From NCBI GenBank assembly GCA_019843655.1, contig JACDQD010000004.1, positions 1,116,001 to 1,180,000 of the forward strand: DNA of 64,000 nucleotides, given 5' to 3'. Shown here one piece after another: positions 22,301 to 41,830 of the stretch (within the stretch, counting starts at the first letter, position 1; every line of letters starts with the position of its first letter). A program made the translations under genes and the position numbers. This DNA comes from Lethocerus indicus (lineage: Eukaryota; Arthropoda; Insecta; Hemiptera; Belostomatidae). Under the pieces are notes generated by a model. The model was not told the origin of the DNA. It did no database searches and worked only from the letters and a program-made list of their open reading frames with translations.

Positions 22301-23386
22301 GTATCCTAGATTATCTATCTGTACTACAGTTTAACGTCCTTACACGCCCTTTCAGCCGCCCCGGCCTCCGGGTGATGGATTACACGAAATGTCAGTCCGG
22401 ATTAGGATGCTGTAGGGGGGGATCTGCTGCCATCAAGCGAGCTAACTTGTATTGAATTCTTGTACAAAAGCAAAATAATTATCAACCCTAAAGTCGGTCG
22501 TAATTTGAATACTAGGTTTCAAATAATAATTTCAGAATGGTCAATTTAAAAAACAATACTATTTAATTGATTTTCTCTTAATAAAATTTAATAGATGCCT
22601 GGAGGAAAATAACGTATTTCACAGTCATTGATTTACAGTTCTTTGTTTACGTAAAGGACGAAAAAAAGAAAATGGAGACAACATATTCCGCATTTCTTTT
22701 GATGCGGGAAAAATTGATAATGTATTTAGTTTGTGGCATACAATTATCACAATATAATTAGTTTTTTAAGGGAGCAGTTGCTGGTTAACCAATTAGTTAG
22801 TCGGCAATTGAAATAATTTCACTTCTGATATGAATTGATGGTAAAAAAATCACAATAATTTTTAACAGTTTTGTGGAACCAAGATTCCTTAATTGCTAAT
22901 TTTTTGATAATCAGGACTCGGTGAAATTGGACTAAGTTCTTGAAGTTAAACTGTCATCAAGATTAATTGTATTATTATAGAAATTAAAAGTTGAGCGGAA
23001 GTTTCCAAACTGCCGGCGCAACCCAGTTCGCAAATATCCTGCATATTCGGGAGAAGTTGCATAGCTCAACTTAGTTGAATAGTGGTGAGGGGGGCGCTAT
23101 TTTAGAGGAGACCAACTTCAATGAGCCCAACCGACGCCAAGTAGGCCCTCGTTGCTCACCTAGAACATAAATTTATGTCGGAATCTGGAAAGGTTAATAT
23201 TATATCGGATATTATATTAGTATAATTAAATTATAGTTGACATTTGTAATAGACGAAAATACCTTAGAATCGAAATCCCGTCTAGCGCAGGACCACAGGG
23301 GGGGGGGGTAAGAGATCTCAAGGATGATGATATTACATAGCCCCGGCTATTCTGGTATTCAATTTACCACATGGTTCAAAGTATAC
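19360..23386. other. Unannotated interval
   Basis: Alternating AT-rich DNA and GC-rich patches (20110-20160, 21850-21930, 22200-22400), G-runs at about 19525 and 20228, and one strong inverted repeat at 20304-20335. No gene is recognised; open frames here are short and lack familiar domains. Confidence 0.4.
20304..20335. repeat. Perfect 14-bp inverted repeat, 4-nt loop
   Basis: CTATACTTATATAG, loop TTAT, CTATATAAGTATAG. AT-rich perfect dyad that could extrude as a cruciform or be the relic of a palindromic miniature element. No function can be assigned. Confidence 0.8.
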
Positions 23387-23863
23387 AGTTTAACATACCT
23401 GTTTTGTGGCCTGCGAAGGGGTTGGAATACCGTAGATTTCGTGTGTTTCTCTCTCCCCTCTCGCCGGTTTCGTCTTTTGCTAGACCGGTTTCGGCCGCTC
23501 GCCATCTTCAGTAGTTGTGTTAGTCACTTTTGGCACTTTGTATGTTTTGTGGGCATCCTCACTGCGCTCTCACTTGATCACTTGTACTTGCGGTGGTTGT
23601 AGTGTATTCAGTTTAACGCCATACTGCAATAGTTTCAATGGTACGGCGCTCCTAATACTAGCCCGCAACAAAGGTCTGTCTTACAGTTTAGTATTAGCGC
23701 CTTACAGTACAAGTGACAGTGACAGTGCAGTGAGGATGCCGAAAAACATCCAAAGTGCCAAAGTGACTAAACACCGCTACTGAAGACGGCGAGCAGCCGA
23801 AACCGGTCTAGCAAAAGGGCAAACCGGCGGAGGGGAGACAGAAACACACGAAATCTACGGTAT
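23387..23863. mobile_element. Foldback-type element, copy F (most complete)
   Basis: Left arm starts TTTAACATACCTGTTTTGTG, then GGTTGGAATACCGTAGATTT, TGCTAGACCGGTTTCGGCC and CCATCTTCAGTAGTTGTGTT. The central spacer has GTGTATTCAGTTTAACGCC, a segment shared with copy A. The central fold is GGTACGGCGCTCCTAATACT against TTTAGTATTAGCGCC. Right arm: GCAGTGAGGATGCCGAAAAA, CACCGCTACTGAAGACGGCG, AGCCGAAACCGGTCTAGCAA, GGAGACAGAAACACACGAAA and TCTACGGTATAA. The outer block of the right arm is missing. Arms are roughly 160-200 bp. No coding sequence. Confidence 0.85.
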
Positions 23864-24935
23864 AATTATATACATACTGCCTCTGAAATGTGAGAACGGC
23901 CGATTAAAAAATTCCCCCCTACAGGAGAAGCCAGAAGACCTTTTGAAGCGTCTCTTCTCCCTTTTGTCCCACGTCCTTTTGGGATTGACAGTCCCAAACC
24001 TATTCCTATTTCACGCCCTCTTCCCTCTTTGTTTGTTTACCGCCAATTCCGTTTGTCACAGGCCGCAGTGGGTGGGAAATTTCGATGAATCCACGCGTTT
24101 TCCGAAATAAAGTTTCCTGGTTATATCGCGACCGGAATATTTTAAGGGCGTGAGCCGAAGGGCTGTCGTTTGGAGGAATCGACACGAGGTGCATGTCTGA
24201 GGTGTCTTTTTCTTTCTCGGATATAAATTGAATATTCGTTTTCAGAAAACGAATAAACTCCTAAAGTGGAATTCATTTAAATTAGATAAAGACTAAAATT
24301 AGATTCCAAAACAGTAGGGCTATCGGAGGGTATATTTCAAACCGATATTGGAGGGGCTCTATTCCGTTTCATCCTGGATTTGTCTGGAATTTTTGATATC
24401 GGAAACTTTTCTTATTTTACGGCGTCTGAAGTTATTCGATCTCCGATGGGGGAGGGGGCGCGGATTGTAAGTCAGAGGTGTGATGCGAACTGTAGTACCT
24501 GAGGGGCTATCTGTCATTCCTGATCTTTCTCCCTTTCACGGTAAAACAATTCTTTTGTACTGTACAGCCCTTAGGCCCGCCTTTATCCGCCGTTCACGAG
24601 CCCTTGATTCCGGGCCGGCTTCTCTTTTTTCTCTTCCCGGCCTTTACGAGGGCAAGACCAGCACCGTTGCCTAAATTACGAACGCTTGTATTCAAACCTA
24701 ACTAAACCGAATCCACAAAAAAAATTAGAACAATCTCCTGGATAATTTTAAAAGTAACATTCCTCTATTTGCCTCCCACAATGACAAGTACATTCTCCAG
24801 TCCATCAGTTTAACAACGTTTTCTACGAAATGTTACTGATGATGACGAAAAGTCTAACTCCACCATCACATCACTAAATTATGCTTCATTTTTTATCATT
24901 TTAGGAGACTAATCGGTTTCTTTCATAACCCATAC
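23864..24935. other. Unannotated interval
   Basis: No gene or element recognised. A G-rich patch occurs near 24448-24465. Confidence 0.4.
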
Positions 24936-25129
24936 TTAATCGGCTTAATCGGACCTAATCGGCTTAAGTCTTTGTCAGATCGTCGATCACACAACTGGTC
25001 ACGACTATTAGGTTCTGACTTCCAAATATATGACGGTAAACTTATCTGATATTGTGTATTTACGATCATAAAAGTTTTCCTGTTGATCCAAAATTTATTG
25101 ATAACAATTTTGTTTTTAGTAACCCAGTT
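24936..25129 (+). repeat. Left flank of array S3
   Basis: Begins with short TTAATCGG repeats, then CACACAACTGGTCACGACTA, CTTCCAAATATATGACGGTA, TTTACGATCATAAAAGTTTT and TTTAGTAACCCAGTTAATTG. Nearly the same as 4598-4792, the longest flank homology among the arrays. No foldback left arm precedes it, so this locus is truncated. Confidence 0.8.
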
Positions 25130-25657
25130 AATTGGTACAAGTGGACCCAACGAACTTTAGTTAATTACATTTCCGCATCACCCTGAAGGGGGCGCTAGTT
25201 TATCGGTGCAAGTGGACCGAACGAACTTTAGTTAAGTACATTTCCGCATCACCCTGAAGGGGCGCTAGTTTATCGGTGCAAGTGGACCCAACGAACTTTA
25301 GTTAAGTACATTTCCGCATCACCCTGAAGGGGGCGCTAGTTTATCGCTGCAAGTGGACCCAACGAACTTTAGTTAAGTACATTTCCGCATCACCCTGAAG
25401 GGGCGCTAGTTTATCGCTGCAAGTGGACCCAACGAACTTTAGTTAAGTACATTTCCGCATCACCCTGAAGGGGGCGCTAGTTTATCGCTGCAAGTGGACC
25501 AAACGAACTTTAGTTAAGTACATTTCCGCATCACCCTGAAGGGGCGCTAGTTTATCGCTGCAAGTGGACCCAACGAACTTTAGTTAAGTACATTTCCGCA
25601 CCACCCTCAGGGGGGCGCTAGAGTCTTGGTGCAACTGGACCAAACGAACTTTAGTTT
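25130..25657 (+). repeat. Satellite array S3, about 8 x 70 bp
   Basis: Monomers carry CGCATCACCCTGAAGGGG, a variant confined to this array, and the junction GCAAGTGGACCCAACG. The last one or two monomers revert to CACCACCCTCAGGGG, the S2/S4 type. The array ends in a broken monomer (ACTTTAGTTTCGTTTACC) without a foldback right arm. Confidence 0.95.
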
Positions 25658-27086
25658 CGTTTACCTGCTTACTCTCTGCCATCGATATCGATGCATAAAG
25701 TTGCGGTTTTTAGACCGCCTTTATGAAAAAGGTCGAGTCCATTTCTTTCTGAAAGAAGGCTTGTTTTTCATAGAATGTAAATAAAAGATACAAAAGAGTA
25801 TGGGATATATAGGCGGAGCATATATGACACGCTAGCACCCGGGGCACGCTCACTGTGCGATTACATCTGGTCATAAAGAACCGGGTGGGCGAGTCAGGTT
25901 TAATTAATTAGACTATCTCGAACTTGATGTTACGTTATATCGTAGCTCGGTAACACAAAATTTAATGCCATCGCCGTCGTAGTATTTTAATTAACAGAAG
26001 GGAAGTACTAAAGGACTGAATGGGGAAACACGATATAATATAATTACAGCTTATAATATTAATTCATTTGTGATGTATTGCTAAGAATTATATTTAGAAC
26101 AGGTGACAATTTTACATTTTACGGAATTTTAAATATGACATAAAGTACATGCGGTACTCATTAATTATCCTGCATTCATTTTAGAGATAGAAAAAGGCCC
26201 TTTCCGAGAACTCTTCTCCTTCATTTTTCTCCTCCGTGCGCCTTAATGAGAAATCGATTATGGCCCTCCCAATCTAATCGGTTCCTTAAGTATCCCTCGA
26301 AATATTCGACTTTATATTACAAAAAATTCAGTTGAATATTTTACTTTATTTCATATTCCATGTATGTACTTCGCTTATGGGCGAATGGTCGCATATGGTC
26401 CGCTACAAAAAAAACTTAAATGAGAAAATACCCAAGTGATTAGCTGATTTATAATAACAATTTCCTGGCGCTAAGGGTGACTATAAAGGAAAGGAGTTGT
26501 ACGTGTTTTATTGGCCCAAGTTGAAAAGAGTTTTAATCTGAGAGCGAGGGCTGTTTCGCTTTCAATAGAAGTAAATCTGCGGCTGAGGTTAGTTCAAGAG
26601 GAGAGTCGGCAAGAAATAATGCCCCAGTCCCTTCCGCTGGTGTTGGCCCTTTTTTTCACTTCCTTTCCGGGCCCTTGATCCGGAGACAAGTGGTTACTCC
26701 GCGTCCACTTCCCCATCCCACACTTTCACAGCATTTCGGGCTTCGACCTGACTTTCACTCGAAGGGGAATCGAAAAAATTGAATCGAAATATCCTCAATT
26801 TCTGCCTGAAAATGATCGGGGCCGTCGATTAAACGACCGGCGATGGCTATAACGATACGCGATTAGACCTAATAAATTCTTCCGATTACTCGGCCACCTT
26901 GTTGTCCCCGAACGGAATTTAGTGTTCGACTCCTCGTACAAGAAATATAGTTCGTCCGAGGTCACGCTTCAGCGGTATCGTACGACAAAGAGAGAAGGAC
27001 ACAGTTTACGAAGTTATAGTTTATCCGTGATTAGATCACGATTACGATCGATATCTCGTTTTCTAATAGGATATCTCGTAACAAAC
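25658..27086. other. Unannotated interval
   Basis: AT-rich DNA, no gene or element recognised. Begins with a short ATCGATATCGAT palindrome at about 25682. Confidence 0.4.
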
Positions 27087-27088
27087 TA

Positions 27089-27294
27089 TTGGGTTGGCAA
27101 CTTAACAATTGCGGATTCTTCTCTTTCTTTGGGCGTGTGCACCCTTATTATGTCGTGCAGTTTTCAGTACGGCACGTAATAAACATTTCAGAATACTCTC
27201 TATAGGTTTGAAGGTGCGTAAACGTGCGTAAAAATACAATTAACGCCATCTCCGTCTAGCGACGAAACCCGCAATGACTTAGTTGCCGACCAGA
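27089..27294 (+). mobile_element. Mariner (irritans-type) miniature, copy 1
   Basis: The left end TTGGGTTGGCAACTTAACAA with TTGCGGATTC and the right end GCAATGACTTAGTTGCCGAC are the terminal inverted repeats known for irritans-type mariners. TA flanks both ends (27087-27088 and 27295-27296). The interior shares TGCACCCTTATTATGTCGTG, CGTAATAAACATTTCAGAAT and ACGCCATCTCCGTCTAGCG with copy 2. About 206 bp, no transposase frame. Confidence 0.8.
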
Positions 27295-27940
27295 TACGAC
27301 TTGTAGGGGAACATAATTCGAAGAGTGGACTGAAATTAGACTGGACGGAAGCAATTTTTGATTGGAGTTTATGCGAATAATCCCGTGTATTCGGACACCT
27401 AATTAAACGAGAAGCGTCGCCTCTCTGCCGTCTGTTGATTCCGGCCGCTGCGGTGAAACGGTTTAATATCGGCATAGTTTTCGTAGCAGGGAAAATTAAA
27501 CGAAAGCGCCTCGTCGTATACCGGATATTATAGCTGGGGCCCTTTTGCTCTCCGCGATATTCGACCGAAATTCAAATAACAATTCTAAATAAATGGTCCT
27601 TTTCATTTCGATTCGTTTTGCCAGCAGAGCAATGCTGAAATCGCCGGGAAAAATTAGTTTAGCTGCTCTCTATTCATCCATCGTCTGGACCATTTTCAAT
27701 ACGTGATCGGTTTTGAATTGTCAACGATAAACAAACCATCAAATTTAAAAACTTAACATTCAGTATTCAAAAGTATTTAAATTCAGACACGGATTATTGA
27801 AACTAATTCACCGTCGTCACCATTCTAGGAGGAATATCTTGGGAATACCAATAAGCGTAGTTTCTATTATCTTTAAAACTCCCCATAATCGTAATGAATT
27901 GTCGCTCTTTTTAAATCGGCTTTCTCATAATAATAATTCT
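27295..27940. other. Unannotated interval
   Basis: Nothing recognised between the mariner miniature and foldback copy G. Confidence 0.4.
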
Positions 27941-28194
27941 GGTGGTCGTAGTTTATTCATTTTAATGCGATACTAGTTTCAATGGTACGGCGCAGCTAAT
28001 ACTAGCCCGCAACGAAGGTCTGTCTTACGTTTTAGTATTAGCGCCTTAGAGTATATGTGACAGTGACACAGCGCATTGTGGATGCCCGAAATACATCCAA
28101 AAGTGAGTGACACCGCTACTGAAGATGGCGAGCGGCCGAAACCGGTCTAGCAAAAGACCAAACCGGCGAGACGAGACAGAAACAATTCTACGGT
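27941..28194. mobile_element. Foldback family right half, copy G
   Basis: Contains the central spacer (GGTGGTCGTAGTTTATTCAT), the central fold (GGTACGGCGCAGCTAATACT, TTTTAGTATTAGCGCC) and a right arm to GACAGAAACAATTCTACGG. The whole left arm and the outermost right block are missing. Confidence 0.8.
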
Positions 28195-30118
28195 CTGCAT
28201 TTTTCTTCATGACTCTTCAATGTTATTTTCCGCTTATTTTAAATTGGCTAAAGACAGACTGATAATTACTTATTGGGATGAATCGTCCCAACGGGGGGGG
28301 GGGGAGCCTTAAAATCTATCTCGCCGACGGTCCGTCAGATAACGTCCGATTTTGATGAATTTCCCCCGAATAGATATTTCTTCGCCGAGGGTTCGGGGCC
28401 CCGACCTTCTGCCGAATAGCGCCATGAATTTCATGGTTGATGGATTCATGAATATATTCCCCCCGGAGGAAGACCCTCGGCCCCATCATATTGAACTGGT
28501 TATGTAATTTTTGAATATCTATTGGAATAAATATTGTAGTCGGAACAGGTTGAGACGGGTGCCATAAAGTATAGAGGGCAGCATTTTTTACGTCGCTCGC
28601 TCTGTATTTGTTGCTTATTTTCTCGAGATTATCGCTTTATTAATCGAGAAATTTTATTAATGATATAGAAATACATTAAGAAACTTTTATCTAAATTGCA
28701 CCGATGGTACGGCTGATTAAAATGTTAATAAGCGCAAATAAGAGCGGAAATAACATTCACATAAGATAACAAAAATAAAACATTAATACGTATTTATATG
28801 ATTTTTAACTCTATAAGTCGTCAAAACATATGCCAATATCTGTTTGTTTCTCTTTTTAAACATCGTGTAATTTTACCATACTTAAATTAATATCTTCATA
28901 TATATTTGTTTCGAGTCCACGACTATTTTTAATATAATTTTCTCTCTCCACTAGGTCATTTGGCCCTATTCTACCTATTTGGAAAGAATAAATCATTTAA
29001 TGCACGCATTGATTCAAACATATATACTACTATATTATTTAGGGAATAAATATTTGCTATAACGTGTAATAGGATTCCTTCCAATGCCTCAGAGAATCCT
29101 AAAGGACTCGCATGATCATTTGTTTCATCCGTTTAACACATAATACGTATATATAGACCGTCAGTGGACAAAACATTTGCCGGGTCATTATTCCGGGCCA
29201 TCGTGGCCGACATAATTAAATTCGAAAACGCCCCCGCGCCGAGCAACCGCAGGAAATCTGGGTCGGGTCAGATTTTTAAACGACCAGAATAAACTTTTCA
29301 GAATGGAATAAATCACGTAGAAGGGCTTTGGACGTACAAAGAATGGCTTTTCGGAATTGGGCCAAAAGGGTGGTGGGGTTTGGGGGGGGGTGGGGGTAAG
29401 AGATTTGGAAGGCGAAAAATGATTTGGAGGAAATCAAAAGGAGGAAAATCTGGCGGGCCGCACAAACCGATTAATAATTCATTACCAGTCCCCTCATTAA
29501 TATCCTTTCCGATTGATCTCTTTGCCACTTCAATACCTCCTGGAAATCTGTTGAGGTTTTGTTGGGGGCGAACCGATCCCCTGTCTTTGTCCACAAAAAA
29601 CGCACTGTATTAGTGAAACGGCGGAAGTTCGATTATGGAAAAAGTTAACAGAAGGGATATTTTCTGATGGGAAAGGTCTTAACATTTATACGACACATTT
29701 TATTACAACCAAAAAGAAAGCTTCTAATACTAATAATTCAACAATTTGGCGATATTCCATCGTAATGTTGGAAAATGCCTCTTAGCCGCGATATTCAATA
29801 TGAACTCTACAGATGAAAATAACCCAAACTGATATCATCTTTGAGAGCAGAGTGACGATAATTCGTCTAATATTTAATCATATTAGTACAGTTGGGATAT
29901 ATAGAGGCCAATATATGAGGAAGAAAGTAATTGGGCTGACGGAGGAGGGCTTATTTAATACGCATTTCTTTTCGGTCTCCTCAGAGCGCCGGCTTATGTC
30001 AGGTCCGTTCCGCCGAATAATTCTATCCTGACAGTAATTGCATTGTAATAGCTATTATCTGCCTTTAGGGGAAAAACACGGAGCGAACAGTAGTTTGTGT
30101 TCATGTTATCTGCCGAAA
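28195..30118. other. Unannotated interval
   Basis: AT-rich with a G-run at 28292-28303 and a G-rich patch at 29370-29400. A CCATGAA T TTCATGG palindrome lies at about 28421. No gene or element supported. Confidence 0.4.
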
Positions 30119-30120
30119 TA

Positions 30121-30315
30121 TTTGGTTGGCAACTAAATAATTGCGGATTCTTCTCACCTTTGGGGGGGGTTCGCACCCTTATGTCGTGCATTTTTTTTGT
30201 ATGCGTGTAATAAACATTTCAGAATACTACAGGTTTGAAAATGTAAACATGCGTTAAAATACAAATACATCTCCGTCTAGCGGCTAGACCCGCAATGACT
30301 TAGTTGCCGACCCGA
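30121..30315 (+). mobile_element. Mariner (irritans-type) miniature, copy 2
   Basis: Left end TTTGGTTGGCAACTAAATAA, right end AATGACTTAGTTGCCGACCC, with TA on both sides (30119-30120 and 30316-30317). The interior is colinear with copy 1 (GCACCCTTATGTCGTGCA, GTAATAAACATTTCAGAATA, ACATCTCCGTCTAGCGGC) with small indels. No transposase frame. Confidence 0.8.
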
Positions 30316-30317
30316 TA

Positions 30318-32744
30318 CAATGTCAAATACCAATATATTTCAAATTGGCTGTCTAATAGTGAGGACTTAAGTCGTACGGGCTATCAGTCGGACATTAGTC
30401 GACTGTTGTAGGAATTATGTGGGACGTGAGCCGACGGCGGTGTATGTTGCCGGCGCCGAAACGGACTTGAGCCGCGTGACCAGCACGTCACGCCCAGTCA
30501 TATTTAATGACACCGATTAATCATCCCCCGTTAACGCCAATATCGAAATGGCGGTCGCTAGGATGAGCGGCCCCGATTTGGTGAGCAAAGTGGGAGGCAG
30601 AAACTTTCCCCTGCTGAAACTTTTTTTACGTCCGTTTTATCGTTCATTTTCCAATCCCACGACGTATGATGAAACTAACGAAAATTTCACTAGGCCCAAT
30701 GTGCTCACTGCCAACAGGGTTTTACGGCTGTTGAAATTCGAAAAAGATATTGAAAACAATGACAAAATTCGTCGGATTTCTCGGACGATTCGAGATAACG
30801 GTGAGCCAGATGTGGCTATGGTTCAGAGGTTGTGTTAACACTAATAGGAACGCATAATATAATGACGGCGCCGCCGCCGTGATGCGGGATCGAATATCGG
30901 CGGTGCCGCCGTATATAATCTGCATATACAACAGCTACAGGTTTGAGCGACGGGAAATGTAATACGATTGAGCCCCAAACACGAAGAGATATGGGCCCGC
31001 CCTTCTACATACAACCCGATATACCGACCACCTATCTTGTTCCCCTAACTATATTTCAAACCCGGTCATAATTTCACAGCTTTTGTCCAGATCGCAATCT
31101 TCCTTCAAGATCAGTAAATTAATTACGGCTGAATTTCTCGATTCCGAGAAATTAGAATGGGCGAATTGCGTCGATAAATCATTTTCTCTACATTGCAGAC
31201 AATGCGGAGTAGAATATAAGTCTAAACTACGATATTATGTGTTATTCGGCACAGATGTACACGAATATTAGTATTAGAAATGCAAACTAAAATTTTTAAA
31301 AAAATCTGCGCTCATAGAATGCCCATTTTTCACTTATTACTTCTAAGGATATTCACCCTAATATAAATTTAAAGTAATTGGTTAAAAATGTGTAAATATT
31401 TATTGATTCAATAGCTTGGAGTCCACACAGTACCTCCTGAGATCATAAACCTGAATTGGTACTATTAACATTTTCAGGAATGAGAAAGTCCTCGATCCAA
31501 ACCGTGTATTGAAATTGATCCTATTCCTGGCAATTTTCTTCTTTCTCCTCTCGCATTTCATGAATACATCCTCCGCGTCTTTTTCACGGGAACGCTGATC
31601 TCGGTAATTTATTCCAGGGAACGCCTTAAAAGCTCTAAATCCAATCCTCCGGACTGCAAAAATAAATTCCTTCCGTCCTGACCGTGGCGTGGTGAAGGCG
31701 CCCGAATACCCGGGCTTAGGGCCCTTCTATTCTTGTGGGGCTCGAGAAAAAAAAAAAAACAAAGAAGACAATTGATCTTGGCGTGAGGAGCCGGGAGGTC
31801 GTAAACACGCGAGGGTAAGTTAAAGTTTCAGTATTTTTTTTAACCGAACCTTGTCCCAGGTCTTGACCCCCCCCCGGGTGACACAACCCCTTGGGATCAG
31901 TCTCGGGATCAGGGTCGCCAAACCCCCCCCGCCCGCCGCCCCAACCTCACTCTGTTAACCCTGGCTCAGACAAAGCGGCCCTAGGCGTAATACAGGGGCT
32001 AAGCCACCCTTATTCAAGGCCGACCTATAGGTCCCCGCCCTCCACCCAACCCTCCGGCCCTACAGGACGTCAAACTGAGAGAAGCGGTGGGATAAGGGAC
32101 GGGATAAAAAAAAGGAGACTCCCTGTTATCCCGAGACCCACCCAGGACCAGACTGGTGAAATTAGTACTGTGATTTTCTACCCCACCCCCCCACCACCGT
32201 GTTTGGTCCATTAGATTAGTTACTTCAGTCAGAATTCGTGGGTACCTACATTATTTCGTAGTATTATTCTCCACTAGCTAATTTGTTCTTATGTGAAACC
32301 GGTTTCGGCTTGATGCCGCACTAAATTACTCTTATATTCGCAATGCATCGTGCGATTATTAAACCGCAACCTTTCTAGTAGAAAAGAGTTCAATTACCGA
32401 GTTACAAATACAGTAATTATATGTTGATATGTTGTCCAAATGTATATAACGCAAAATATAATTCAATTCAGCCACCGTGTTTCGTATTATAAGAGTTTAC
32501 TCCCGGTTAATTTATGTTCAGGGAGAAGTCCGCGGCGCACTCTCCGACTGCATCACTCCAGGAACTGCTCCAGCTAATTAGTGGCCTGGAACTCTAGCTG
32601 GAAATAAGTCCAGCGGCGGCAGAATTCCACCAGTTTTCCGCTTAAATCCGAACGGCGAAATTAATCCTTACGGGATATATATTTTAAATAAATTGTAACT
32701 CTAGCGTCCCGGCCGAAAACCTGACGAAGCTCTCATATTCTTCT
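30318..32744. other. Unannotated interval
   Basis: No gene recognised. Contains a GCC-rich dyad at 30868-30912 and a C-rich low-complexity tract at 31867-32200 that creates opposing proline/glycine-rich open frames. A short piece at about 32294-32313 (GAAACCGGTTTCGGCT) recalls the foldback arm but is too short to call. Confidence 0.4.
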
Positions 32745-32853
32745 AATATATGAAAGGAAACCTATCTGGCATTGTGTATTTACGATCATATAAGTTTTCC
32801 TGGTGGTCCAAAATTTATTGAAAAAAGTTAATTTTTAGTAATCTAGTTAATTA
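32745..32853 (+). repeat. Left flank of array S4
   Basis: AATATATGAAAGGAAACCTA, TTGTGTATTTACGATCATAT, AAGTTTTCCTGG and TTTAGTAATCTAGTTAATTA match the left flanks of S1 and S3. Confidence 0.75.
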
Positions 32854-33728
32854 GTTCCGCACCACACTAAGGGGGGGGGGCTAGTTTATCGGTGCAACTG
32901 GACCAAACGAACTTTAGTTAAGTACATTTCCGCACCACACTCAGGGGGCGCTAGTTTATCGGTGCAACTGGACCAAACGAACTTTAGTTAAGTACATTTC
33001 CGCACCACACTCAGGGGGCGCTAGTTTATCGGTGCAACTGGACCAAACGAACTTTAGTTAAGTACATTTCCGCACCACACTCAGGGGGCGCTAGTTTATC
33101 GGTGCACTGGACCAAACGAACTTTAGTTAAGTACATTTCCGCACCACCCTCAGGGGGGCGCTAGTTTATCGGTGCCACTGGTCCAAACGAACTTTAGTTA
33201 AGTACATTTCCGCACACAAACTCCAGGGGGGCGTTAGTTCATCGGTGCAACTGGACCAAACGAACTTTAGTTAAGTACATTTCCGCACCACACTCAGGGG
33301 CGCTAGTTTATCGGTGCAACTGGACCAAACGAACTTTAGTTAAGTACATTTCCGCACCACACTCAGTGGGCGCTAGTTTATCGGTGCAACTGGACCAAAC
33401 GAACTTTAGTTAAGTACATTTCCGCACCACACTCAGGGGGCGCTAGTTTATCGGTGCAACTGGACCAAACGAACTTTAGTTAAGTACATTTCCGCACCAC
33501 ACTCAGGGGGCGCTAGTTTATCGGTGCAACTGGACCAAACGAACTTTAGTTAAGTACATTTCCGCACCACACTCAGGGGGGCGCTAGTTTATCGGTGCAA
33601 CTGGACCAAACGAACTTTAGTTAAGTACATTTCCGCACCACACTCAGGGGGCGCTAGTTTATCGGTGCAACTGGACCAAACGAACTTTAGTTAAGTACAT
33701 TTCCGCACCACACTCAGGGGGGCGCTAG
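32854..33728 (+). repeat. Satellite array S4, about 12 x 70 bp
   Basis: Starts with a truncated monomer, then 12 very uniform units with the junction GTGCAACTGGACCAAACG and core CACACTCAGGGGGCGC. One unit near 33212 is altered (CACACAAACTCCAGG). The array breaks off within GGCGCTAG and continues directly into a foldback right end. Confidence 0.95.
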
Positions 33729-33790
33729 AAGCACACGAAATCTACGTTATACCAACCCCTCGCAGACCACAAAACAGGTATTCTAAACTA
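33729..33790. mobile_element. Foldback right terminus after array S4
   Basis: AAGCACACGAAATCTACGTT, ATACCAACCCCTCGCAGACC and AAAACAGGTATTCTAAAC, the outer right arm seen in copies C and M. Only the last 60 bp remain. The satellite joins the arm at a different internal point than at 5805, so array ends differ between loci. Confidence 0.85.
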
Positions 33791-33819
33791 ATAAATACAT
33801 TTTCATTATATATCTATAC

Positions 33820-33825
<6 letters not shown>

Positions 33826-33864
<39 letters not shown>
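33826..33864. repeat. (TA)n microsatellite
   Basis: Perfect TA repeat beside the element end at 33790. Confidence 0.95.
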
Positions 33865-33870
<6 letters not shown>

Positions 33871-34392
33871 ATATATAAACTATAGCCCTGAAAGCCACAG
33901 CTTTATGTCAACCTTTAATACAGTAATTCATTGGAACTAGTTAAACTGTAACTGAGCCTTTAAACTATAAATTGTTTCGATCCATTAAACCCTTATTCGT
34001 GGAAGAGGTCTTGGTCTTGGATACGTGCCCTGCATGGGCCGAACCTCGCCCACACTTGTATCTGTTAAAGATCTGACTCAGTTGTGGGATCGGTGTAATT
34101 CCATTACGCGGACAGTTCAATTAAGTCCCGTTCAATTGAGTACGGATATCCGCCGCGATTCGAAAGTAAAATAACTCGCAGACCACATGCGTCCGGTTTA
34201 TTACTGGAAATAATTATTCCTCCAACAATTTTTCGACGCAAGCAAGTGCCGGGTTGGAGCCTCGAGGGAAGAAATATTTATCGAGGTAAAGTCACGAAAA
34301 TCAGAAGTTATGAGCGTACGAGAGAGGGATATAGGATGCATCTCATACGTGTCTGTTTCCTCTTGAAGTAGAGTAAGATTCATGACAGCTAT

Positions 34393-41400
<7,008 letters not shown>

Positions 41401-41830
41401 CGTAGTATAACGGCCTTATTCCGGCCTTATATATACACACACACGATTTAAAATAGAAGTTATTAGTAAATATATAGGATAGTAGTTAGTTGCTGTGACC
41501 GATGCCGCTTGTTTGAGGTCGGAGCTGAGAGGGAGGAGTTCAAAGCTGGCCAATAAGCCGCATTTCTGTTTGTTCTTTTTCAGTCCCGACAATAAAAAGT
41601 CTTTTGACTCCGGCCAAACTCCCGTCCTTTGTGACCGGGTCCCTAAATACATCGTTTGCCAATCAGGAACTCCACCATCCGCCAGACAGTTCAAATACCG
41701 CGCCGTCTGCTCAGTGTTCTCAATGACTGTGAACTACTCCGGTGAATGGATCAAACATATATGCACAGATCGACGAACGAAACCCCCTTTCACAGAAAAC
41801 TTGAAGCATATTAGTAATTGGTCATATATA

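Noticed and set aside
32294..32313. Foldback arm echoes here and near 34548, 37030 and 38490
   Set aside because: Only 15-20 bp of similarity (TTTCGG and CATCTTCA cores). Too short and diverged to separate from chance.
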